From an uncultured Flavobacteriales bacterium (GTDB taxonomy: Bacteria > Bacteroidota > Bacteroidia > Flavobacteriales_D > Crocinitomicaceae), in contig CAIUKX010000338.1 of the NCBI GenBank assembly GCA_903899795.1, forward strand, positions 1 to 14,075: a stretch of DNA of 14,075 bases, read 5' to 3'. Numbering within the stretch: position 1 is the first letter of the stretch; the number at the start of each line of letters is the position of its first letter. This document shows, one piece after another, positions 7,873 through 14,075 of the stretch. The translations under genes and the position numbers were made by a program. The notes under the pieces were generated by a model. That model was not told the DNA's origin and ran no database searches. It was given only the letters and a program-made list of their open reading frames with translations.

Positions 7873-10800
7873 ATGACGAAATTTATAAGAAATATTATTG
7901 CATTTTCGATTAAGAACAAAGGTTTCACGTTCTTTTGGGTAGGGATTTTGGTGATCTCAGGTTACCTTTCTTTCAAAAACATGCCGATTGAAGCATTTCC
8001 TGATGTGACGAATACACAGATTATCATCGTTACAGAATGGAATGGAAAAAGTGCTGAAGAAATCGAACGGTTTGTGACTACTCCGATTGAGATTTCGATG
8101 AACTCCGTTCAAAAGAAAACGAGTGTTCGAAGTATTACGATGTTTGGTTTATCGGTGATCAAGATTATTTTTGATGATAATGTTGAAGACTTTTTTGCGC
8201 GCCAACAAGTCAATAATTTATTGAAAAACGTTTCACTTCCTGATGGAGTAGAACCTGATGTTCAACCTCCTTACGGACCAACAGGTGAGGTATTTCGGTA
8301 TGTTCTAAAAAGTTCAAGTCGAGACACAAGAGATTTGCTAACACTTCAGAATTGGGTGATCGACCGACAGTTGAGAGCTGTTCCTGGAGTTGCAGATTTG
8401 GTAGCATTCGGTGGACAAGAAAAAACGTATGAAATCAGTGTTGATCCGAATCGATTAGCAAAATACAACATCACTCCTTTACAAGTTTTCGAAGCGACGA
8501 CAAAGAGTAACCTGAACGTCGGCGGTGATGTAATTGAGAAAAATGGACAGGCTTATGTGATCCGTGGGATCGGATTATTGCAATCAATAGAAGATATTGA
8601 AAATATTATCGTCGATGATGCAAATGGGAATCCCATTTTGGTTAGAAATCTGGCTGATGTAGAAGAAAGTTCAATGCCTAGAGTAGGTCAGGTAGGACTC
8701 AATGACAATGACGATGTAGTCGAAGGGATCGTTGTGATGAGAAAGGGCGAAAATCCGAATGAAGTTCTAGCCTTGGTAAAAGCAAAAATCGATGAATTGA
8801 ACAATGGAATTCTCCCGAAAGATGTAAAAATGGAAACGTTTTATGACCGGGATCGATTGATGCATTATACTACTGGAACTGTGATGCACAACTTAACCGA
8901 AGGAATCATCTTTGTGACAGTTATTGTTTTCCTTTTCATGGCCAATTGGCGAACAACGTTGATTGTTTCTATCGTAATTCCACTTTCGTTGCTCTTTGCA
9001 TTCCTATGCCTCAAAATGCTGGGAATGAGTGCGAATTTATTGAGTTTGGGAGCAGTTGATTTTGGAATTATTATAGATGGAGCCGTCGTAATGGTCGAAG
9101 GACTCTTTGTGATGATGGATCATAAGGCGAAAGAAGTTGGGATGAAGAAATTTAACCTTCTGGCTAAAGGAAGTATGATCAAAAGAACCGGTGGTGAAAT
9201 GGGGAAAGCTATTTTCTTTTCCAAGTTAATCATTATTACGGCTTTACTTCCAATCTTTGCCTTTCAAAAAGTAGAAGGGAAGATGTTCTCTCCTTTGGCT
9301 TATACACTTGGATTTGCGCTGTTAGGTGCTTTATTGTTTACGCTGACTTTGGTTCCGCTTTTATTCCATCTTTTGTTGAATAAGAATGTGGTAGAAAAGC
9401 ACAATCCATTTGTGATTTTTTGGGATCGATTGGTGGAAAGAGCTTTTAAATGGACATTTGCGAATAAGCTGAAAACACTTATTGCCTCGATTGCTATTGT
9501 AGTTGTAACTTTTGCTTCAGCTTCCTTCCTAGGAACTGAATTTTTACCTCAATTGAACGAAGGTGCGTTATGGGTAGAAGCCAAATTACCGATGAGCTCG
9601 AGTTTGAAAGAAACGGTAAAAATGACGCATATTTTGAGGAAGAATTTGAATTCATTTCCAGAAGTAAATGGTGTGCTTTCACAAGTAGGAAGAAGTAACG
9701 ACGGTACAGATCCAAGTGGTTTTTATTACGTTCAAATGCAGGTGAATTTAAAACCTAAAGAAGAATGGAAGCGGAAAATTACCTTGGATGAATTGGTCAG
9801 CGAGATGGATACCAAATTAAAAAAATACCAGGGGATAACGTACAATTATTCGCAACCAATTATCGATAATGTTGCCGAGTCTGTAGCCGGAATCAATGCT
9901 TCGAATGCTGTTAAAATTTATGGTGATGATCTGAACCAATTGGATGAAATCGCAAATGAGGTCATCGCTCAGATTCGTAATATTCAAGGAATCAAAGACG
10001 TTGGGATTCTTAGAAATGTCGGGCAACCTGAGATCAGTGTAATTCTTGATAGGGAAAAAATGGCCGGTTATGGCGTAACACTTTCTGATGCTCAGGCAGT
10101 TTTGGAATTAGCTTTTGGTGGAAAGACGGCTACCCAAAAATACGAGGGAGAGAAGAAATTTGACGTTCGGGTTCGTTACCAAAAAGAATTTAGAAAAGAT
10201 GAAAGAGACATTACTGATTTGTATGTTCCTTCCACGAATGGAAGTAAAATTCCTTTGAAAGAAATAGCAGTTATTAAGCAAGTTACAGGTCCAGCTTTTA
10301 TCTACAGAGATAATACGAAACGGTTTATCGGAGTAAAATTTTCAGTACGTGAAAGAGATTTGGGAAGTACAATTGCCGAAGCCCAAAAGAAAGTATTGAA
10401 AAACATCAAACTTCCGACAGGATATTCGATCGGTTGGACAGGTGAATTTGAAAATCAGGTTAGGGCATCAGCACGATTGAGTCAAGTAGTTCCAATCAGT
10501 TTATTGGGTATTTTCTTTTTGCTTTTTGTGATGTTTGGAAATGTCAGAGACGCGGTACTTGTACTTGCAAATGTACCTTTTGCTATTATCGGTGGAATTA
10601 TCGCTTTACATATCACTGGAATCAATTTTGGAATCTCTGCGGGAGTTGGGTTCATAGCCTTGCTTGGGATTTGTATTCAAAACGGTGTAATTCTGATCCT
10701 CGAGTTCCAATCAAATATTAAGAAGAAAATAGCTTTAGCAGATGCGATATTGGAAGCCGTGAAAGTGAGGACTCGCCCGATTGTAATGACGGCTCTCATG

Positions 10801-10971
10801 GCTTCGATTGGATTGCTTCCGGCCGCAATATCAACTGGTATAGGTTCTGAATCACAAAAGCCATTGGCGATAGTAATTATTGGTGGATTGGTGACAGCAA
10901 CCATTTTGACATTATTGGTGTTTCCGATAATATTTTGGGTTGTTAAAAAGAAAAAGTCGGAGGTATTGTAA
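7873..10971 (+). CDS. CzcA-like heavy-metal RND efflux pump
   Basis: This is the proton-driven inner-membrane pump of the tripartite system, 1032 residues, the usual HME-RND length. TM1 is at about 17-34. The first porter loop follows, from MPIEAFPDVTNTQI. TM2-TM6 span about 343-500. The second periplasmic loop (about 556-868) begins FLPQLNEGALWVEAKLPM. TM8-TM12 span about 872-1024. TM4 carries DFGIIIDGAVVMVE with D396, D402 and E409, matching the proton-relay acids D402/D408/E415 known in CzcA. This DFGxxxDGAxxxxE form belongs to the divalent-cation (Zn/Co/Cd/Ni) branch, not the MVDAxIVM form of Cu/Ag CusA. In-frame TTG at 7864 overlaps the adaptor gene, but ATG at 7873 gives the standard N-terminus. 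The exact metal cannot be read from sequence. Confidence 0.93.
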   Translation: MTKFIRNIIAFSIKNKGFTFFWVGILVISGYLSFKNMPIEAFPDVTNTQIIIVTEWNGKSAEEIERFVTTPIEISMNSVQKKTSVRSITMFGLSVIKIIFDDNVEDFFARQQVNNLLKNVSLPDGVEPDVQPPYGPTGEVFRYVLKSSSRDTRDLLTLQNWVIDRQLRAVPGVADLVAFGGQEKTYEISVDPNRLAKYNITPLQVFEATTKSNLNVGGDVIEKNGQAYVIRGIGLLQSIEDIENIIVDDANGNPILVRNLADVEESSMPRVGQVGLNDNDDVVEGIVVMRKGENPNEVLALVKAKIDELNNGILPKDVKMETFYDRDRLMHYTTGTVMHNLTEGIIFVTVIVFLFMANWRTTLIVSIVIPLSLLFAFLCLKMLGMSANLLSLGAVDFGIIIDGAVVMVEGLFVMMDHKAKEVGMKKFNLLAKGSMIKRTGGEMGKAIFFSKLIIITALLPIFAFQKVEGKMFSPLAYTLGFALLGALLFTLTLVPLLFHLLLNKNVVEKHNPFVIFWDRLVERAFKWTFANKLKTLIASIAIVVVTFASASFLGTEFLPQLNEGALWVEAKLPMSSSLKETVKMTHILRKNLNSFPEVNGVLSQVGRSNDGTDPSGFYYVQMQVNLKPKEEWKRKITLDELVSEMDTKLKKYQGITYNYSQPIIDNVAESVAGINASNAVKIYGDDLNQLDEIANEVIAQIRNIQGIKDVGILRNVGQPEISVILDREKMAGYGVTLSDAQAVLELAFGGKTATQKYEGEKKFDVRVRYQKEFRKDERDITDLYVPSTNGSKIPLKEIAVIKQVTGPAFIYRDNTKRFIGVKFSVRERDLGSTIAEAQKKVLKNIKLPTGYSIGWTGEFENQVRASARLSQVVPISLLGIFFLLFVMFGNVRDAVLVLANVPFAIIGGIIALHITGINFGISAGVGFIALLGICIQNGVILILEFQSNIKKKIALADAILEAVKVRTRPIVMTALMASIGLLPAAISTGIGSESQKPLAIVIIGGLVTATILTLLVFPIIFWVVKKKKSEVL

Positions 10972-10978
10972 TAAGTTT

Positions 10979-11018
10979 TAACCGCAAAGTTCGCTAAGAA
11001 TCCGCTAAGGAAGCAAAG
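10979..11018 (+). repeat. left arm: four GCWAAG hexamers
   Basis: Hexamers GCAAAG, GCTAAG, GCTAAG and GCAAAG start at 10984, 10993, 11004 and 11013, so the start-to-start spacing is 9, 11 and 9 bases. The arm begins with the 12-bp perfect terminal repeat TAACCGCAAAGT. It lies in the 153-bp gap between the pump gene and the GxxExxY gene; the rest of that gap (11019-11124) is very AT-rich and shows no convincing promoter. Confidence 0.7.
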
Positions 11019-11124
11019 TTAAATTACATTTATTAAGATTTATTTCTTTTAGAGTATTGTCTGGATTGATCTTTTTGGTTAAATTAAACTAATATTTTAT
11101 TAATTATTTAAAGTATTACGATCA

Positions 11125-11505
11125 ATGACTGAAAATACAATATCACAAATAGTAGTAGATTGTGCGTTAAAAGTTCACCAAAATTTAGGCCCCGGATTGC
11201 TTGAAAGCGCATATGAAGAATGCTTGTTCTATGAAATTTCTAGAAGAGGTTTAAAAGTCGAGAAACAAAAACCATTACCCCTTATTTATCAAGAAATTAA
11301 GATGGAAGTAGGTTACCGAATAGATTTATTGGTTGAAAATAAATTTATCATTGAAATCAAATCTGTAGAAGCTTTAAATGATGTGCATCTAGCTCAAACA
11401 CTGACATATTTGAAACTATCGAACTGTAAGCTTGGATTATTGATAAATTTCAATGTTTCTCTTATTAAAAATGGGATACGGAGAATCATAAACAGTAAAA
11501 TATAA
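11125..11505 (+). CDS. GxxExxY protein, PD-(D/E)XK nuclease-like
   Basis: This is a 126-residue protein of the GxxExxY family (PDDEXK_3-like). The name motif is GLLESAY, residues 24-30 (G24, E27, Y30), after the typical start NTISQIVVDCALKVHQNLGPG. The nuclease-fold core is D67 (YRIDLLVENKFIIEIKS) with E77 and K79, giving D-x9-E-x-K, followed by H88/Q91 in VHLAQTLTYLKL and the strand LGLLINFN (103-110). The catalytic set looks complete and the length is normal for the family, so the gene appears intact. The biochemical role of the family is not established to my knowledge; nuclease activity is inferred from the fold motif. It has its own inverted-repeat flanks and no functional link to the neighbouring efflux operon. 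No other gene fits within the arms. Confidence 0.9.
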   Translation: MTENTISQIVVDCALKVHQNLGPGLLESAYEECLFYEISRRGLKVEKQKPLPLIYQEIKMEVGYRIDLLVENKFIIEIKSVEALNDVHLAQTLTYLKLSNCKLGLLINFNVSLIKNGIRRIINSKI

Positions 11506-11549
11506 AATTGTTTTTTCGGTTTATTGACTAAATTAATCTCAAAAATGCT

Positions 11550-11589
11550 CTTTGCGTACTTTGCGCCTTCATTGTGCACTTTGCGGTTA
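11550..11589 (-). repeat. right arm: inverted copy with the same hexamer spacing
   Basis: On the plus strand, CTTTGC, CTTTGC, CATTGT (degenerate) and CTTTGC start at 11550, 11559, 11570 and 11579: spacing 9, 11 and 9, the mirror image of the left arm. The arm ends with ACTTTGCGGTTA (11578-11589). It lies 44 bp after the GxxExxY stop codon and 93 bp before the next gene. Confidence 0.7.
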
Positions 11590-11656
11590 GAAAATCAAGC
11601 AGCAGCACCAAACCATACTCAATAAATTAGGATTTCTCATTCTTTTTCCGATATTT

Positions 11657-11674
11657 GAATTAATTATTTAATTC
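11657..11674. repeat. small AT-rich palindrome before the DUF5995 gene
   Basis: GAATTAA (11657-11663) and TTAATTC (11668-11674) are perfect inverted arms around a TTAT loop, ending 8 bases before the ATG at 11683. Just upstream, GATATTTG (11650-11657) is one base off the TAnnTTTG -7 consensus, so the palindrome would cover the start of the transcript. It could be a regulator site or merely AT-rich sequence. Confidence 0.3.
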
Positions 11675-11682
11675 TCTTAAAC

Positions 11683-12450
11683 ATGAATGCAGCTATTTCA
11701 CACCAGACAATAGACGACATAATCCATCAAATGGATTTAGTGATTGAACGTTGTATTCGTGAAAAAAGTAAATTGGGATATTTTGCTGTTTTGTATCGTG
11801 ATGTAACATTTCAAGTGCGAGAAAAGATAAGAGAAGGAAACTATTTCGAGGACAATGCACGTATGGAACGTTTGGATGTTGTTTTTGCCAATCGTTACTT
11901 AGATGCGATTCATGAATACTGGAACGAAGGTGTTCCACATGAAAGCTGGCTGATAGCATTTGAAGCTTCCAGATCCAATTCACCGATGATTTTACAACAT
12001 TTGTTGTTGGGAATGAATGCTCACATTAATCTGGATTTGGCGATAGCTTCTGCTCAAGTAGCACCGGGTAATTCTTTACCAGCTCTGAAGAATGATTTCC
12101 TGAAAATTATGGATCTGTTGGAAAGTATGATTAAAGATGTCGAAACCAGAATAGAAAAAGTGTCACCTTCTTTTCGACTGATTGATAAAATGGGAGGTAA
12201 AGTAGATGAAAAAACAGCAGGTTTTCTTGTGAATAAAGCAAGGGATATAGCGTGGCTTACTGCAGAAAAATTGGCAGTAGAATCTCCGGAAACCATACAT
12301 GAAAAAACTAAATTTCACGATGATATCGTAGCATTGGTAGGTGAAGAACTGTTAAATCCCGGATTTATATTGTCAATCACTTTCTGGTGGATCAGAAGAA
12401 AAGAAAGTAGAGATGTAGTGAAAGTGATTGATACGTTGAGAATGGTGTGA
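11683..12450 (+). CDS. DUF5995 family protein
   Basis: This is a 255-residue soluble, mostly helical protein with no signal peptide or membrane span in its first 230 residues. I assign it to DUF5995 by the conserved stretch ILQHLLLGMNAHINLDLAIA (about 103-122), together with ARMERLDVVFANRYLDAIHEYW (about 60-81) upstream. The histidines H106 and H113, with N111 and D117, lie in one short helix region and could form a metal or catalytic site, but no function is known to me. The C-terminus has a short hydrophobic piece, GFILSITFWWIRRKE (about 227-241), that may touch a membrane. The ATG at 11683 is the first plausible start. The gene converges on the minus-strand membrane protein with a single base between the two stop codons, so neither has room for a separate terminator there. 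Confidence 0.75.
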   Translation: MNAAISHQTIDDIIHQMDLVIERCIREKSKLGYFAVLYRDVTFQVREKIREGNYFEDNARMERLDVVFANRYLDAIHEYWNEGVPHESWLIAFEASRSNSPMILQHLLLGMNAHINLDLAIASAQVAPGNSLPALKNDFLKIMDLLESMIKDVETRIEKVSPSFRLIDKMGGKVDEKTAGFLVNKARDIAWLTAEKLAVESPETIHEKTKFHDDIVALVGEELLNPGFILSITFWWIRRKESRDVVKVIDTLRMV

Positions 12451-12451
12451 T

Positions 12452-14075
12452 TCATTTTCGCTCAAAACCCTCAACCAAAACAGACTTTATCTGAATTGGT
12501 AAACCAGCTTGCTTCCAAATGCCCAAACGAATCGGATCGGAGGTAGAGCGGATATCCGGACATAAATTCTCGAAGACGACTGTTTTTTTAAGTGTATCGA
12601 CATGAACAAGTGAATCATTAATATCTCTTCCAACCCATCCATAACCCTGATTATGATGCATCGCGGAAGCAGTGAATATTTTCCCATTGAGTTGTTCAGT
12701 CGTCCCATCGTATTTCCAGGTACAGCGCAACCAAAAATGATCTTTTTGAGAAACTGAAGAAGGCATTACATTTATGGATGGCGTATAGATGATAACATCG
12801 TTTAATTCAAATTTTTTCGGGAAGGGATAGTTTTTAGAAAAACAAATCTTGTATTTGTCTTTGTTATGAAAACCTTCGAAGTAAGCGACTCCTTTATCGA
12901 TGAGCAATAAATCTTTTTGGGCTTCAGTCGGTGGAGTTAATTGCCCAAAGGTTGAAAAGTAATATTCCTTGTTCATGAGTGAGGTGTGGAGAACTCCCTT
13001 GGACACCTGATAAGTTTGAAAGAGATTCAAGGTCATGAATAAAATTGCAATGCCAGTAAAAATTACTTTGGTTCGCTTGGATTTAAGATTCAGGATAAAA
13101 AAACCGAATCCGATCGCCAGCAAAGGATAAACATCAACCATGGATCGCTGTCCAAAACTCGCAGCATACCACCAGGTTGTCCAACAGGAAACAACATACA
13201 GAAAAATGAAAAATGTCAATACTGGAAAAATTCCGTTTGTAGAATCTCGTTTTTTCCAAATAAATAATCCGATAACAGCAAACAACATGATTGGAGTATA
13301 TATCAACCAACCTTTTCGAAAACTAAAGAGCACATCAAGCGTATAGGGTGTAAACCAGTCAAATCCTTCACCTGCATTGTTCATGTAACTATTGATAATG
13401 AAATGTCCGGTGGTGATTTTCCAAAAAATAGACTGGATGGAAAGAATCGCAATCATGGATATAAATACCAGAACGGTCTTTTTTCTCTCCGATTGTAAAA
13501 AGTATTGAATCTTTCCTTTCAAGCCCCCCCATTTGCGTATGCTCCAACTGAAAGGTAGTAGGATTAAAATGAGATCAGGAGGACGAATCAAGCCAATGAT
13601 TCCAATGCAAATACCAAGAGCGATGGCATTTTTCGTTGTTGCTTGTTCATGGAATCGAATGGTTAGCCAAATTAATAAGGCAATGAAACAGAATTCAAGT
13701 GTGTGAGATGAACCTAGTGAAATGAATTGAATCAAAAAGTAATTGGTACAAAAAACAAGCAGTAAAAGGACGATGGCGGTGATTTTGTCATTGAAAAAAT
13801 GAAGCAGCACTTTTCGTGTAAATACGAGTCCTAAAAGGGTGTAAAAGGATGACCCAATAGCCATCATGCATTGATAGGGCCATGAAAAACCATCATGAGG
13901 ATAGTTGCCGATTCGCGCCCAAATATCAGCGATGAAGTAAAAAGGAGACATTACCAATGACCATCCGATGGTGTATTTTGAAATAAAATTACCATTTTCC
14001 AAACTGATGAATTGATACATGGAAGGGGTGTTATTGTAAATGGTATTTATTTTTTCAAAAAAAGACAGGTCGTGC
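12452..14075 (-). CDS. multi-pass membrane protein, GT39/PMT-like (5' partial)
   Basis: This is a polytopic membrane protein resembling dolichyl-phosphate-mannose mannosyltransferase-like (GT39/ArnT-type) enzymes that move sugars from lipid carriers onto envelope targets. The frame is open through the right edge: 18 further codons precede the ATG at 14020, so the start, and the usual catalytic N-terminal loop, lie outside the window. Residues are counted from that internal ATG. About ten hydrophobic spans occur between residues 19 and 334. Typical features are FISKYTIGWSLVMSPFYFIA (12-31), GLIRPPDLILILLP (143-156) and WWYAASFGQRSMVDVYPLL (283-301). Residues about 335-522 form a non-membrane C-terminal domain, probably extracytoplasmic and beta-rich, of unknown role. 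A run of seven G in the coding strand (13524-13530) encodes W-G-G. Without the N-terminus, transferase activity is an inference. Confidence 0.7.
   Translation of the reverse strand, partial: HDLSFFEKINTIYNNTPSMYQFISLENGNFISKYTIGWSLVMSPFYFIADIWARIGNYPHDGFSWPYQCMMAIGSSFYTLLGLVFTRKVLLHFFNDKITAIVLLLLVFCTNYFLIQFISLGSSHTLEFCFIALLIWLTIRFHEQATTKNAIALGICIGIIGLIRPPDLILILLPFSWSIRKWGGLKGKIQYFLQSERKKTVLVFISMIAILSIQSIFWKITTGHFIINSYMNNAGEGFDWFTPYTLDVLFSFRKGWLIYTPIMLFAVIGLFIWKKRDSTNGIFPVLTFFIFLYVVSCWTTWWYAASFGQRSMVDVYPLLAIGFGFFILNLKSKRTKVIFTGIAILFMTLNLFQTYQVSKGVLHTSLMNKEYYFSTFGQLTPPTEAQKDLLLIDKGVAYFEGFHNKDKYKICFSKNYPFPKKFELNDVIIYTPSINVMPSSVSQKDHFWLRCTWKYDGTTEQLNGKIFTASAMHHNQGYGWVGRDINDSLVHVDTLKKTVVFENLCPDIRSTSDPIRLGIWKQAGLPIQIKSVLVEGFERK

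Larger units (their letters stand above)
10979..11589. mobile_element. GxxExxY gene cassette bounded by long inverted repeats
   Basis: A 611-bp unit contains one gene between two mirrored arms. TAACCGCAAAGT at 10979-10990 is perfectly repeated in inverted orientation at 11578-11589. A gapless alignment of the arms continues inward for about 40 bases with roughly three quarters identity. The left end sits 7 bp after the pump stop codon, as if inserted at the end of the operon. I find no clear target-site duplication in the flanks, and no transposase. Similar CGCAAAG-rich repeats are, from memory, common beside GxxExxY genes in many genomes, but mobility is inferred. Confidence 0.55.

Noticed and set aside
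9494..9715. Minus-strand frames within the pump gene
   Set aside because: They are shadows of the well-supported CzcA-like frame and have no family resemblance.
10979..11018. CRISPR-like array from the repeated GCWAAG units
   Set aside because: The units are only six bases at 9-11 base spacing, with no spacers of CRISPR size and no cas genes.
10972..11124. tRNA or small RNA gene in the gap after the pump
   Set aside because: No cloverleaf or conserved RNA motif is visible; the left inverted arm explains the only structure.
13140..13346. Plus-strand reading frame of 68 codons inside the membrane protein gene
   Set aside because: It lies wholly opposite a clear membrane-protein coding frame and has no recognisable protein features.

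Overview
The window looks like chromosomal DNA of a Bacteroidota bacterium, most likely a flavobacterium of the Crocinitomicaceae/Fluviicola kind. The evidence is AT-rich sequence, menaquinone biosynthesis genes, a TPR-membrane-SpoIIE phosphatase of the Bacteroidota type, a TAnnTTTG-type promoter element, and Bacteroidota-style CzcA/CusA efflux proteins. The genus is an inference.

Layout: (1) bases 1-1345 hold the 3' part of a TPR/transmembrane/SpoIIE-like PP2C phosphatase whose 5' end lies outside the window. (2) Bases 1432-10971 hold seven co-directional, tightly packed genes: menA, menC, an OmpR-family response regulator, a sensor histidine kinase, a TolC-like outer-membrane factor, a lipoprotein HlyD/CzcB-like adaptor and a CzcA-like HME-RND pump. 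menA/menC and menC/regulator overlap by ATGA, and the kinase follows the regulator after 3 bp. The main internal gap (5405-5474) carries four TTAAG-like half-sites that look like an operator for the regulator. (3) Bases 10979-11589 form a compact insertion-like unit, placed 7 bp after the pump stop codon. It holds one GxxExxY (PD-(D/E)XK-like) gene between long inverted arms built from GCWAAG hexamers. (4) Bases 11683-12450 encode a DUF5995-type protein. (5) Bases 12452-14075, on the minus strand, encode a multi-pass GT39/PMT-like membrane protein that runs off the right edge.

How the genes work together: the two-component system probably senses a metal or envelope stress and switches on the tripartite efflux pump beside it. 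The pump's TM4 motif (D396, D402, E409) points to divalent cations (Zn/Co/Cd/Ni) rather than Cu/Ag. Its coupling to menaquinone genes is unusual. The most novel-looking item is the GxxExxY unit: both arms keep the same 9-11-9 bp hexamer spacing in mirror image, which suggests a mobile or mobilised element.
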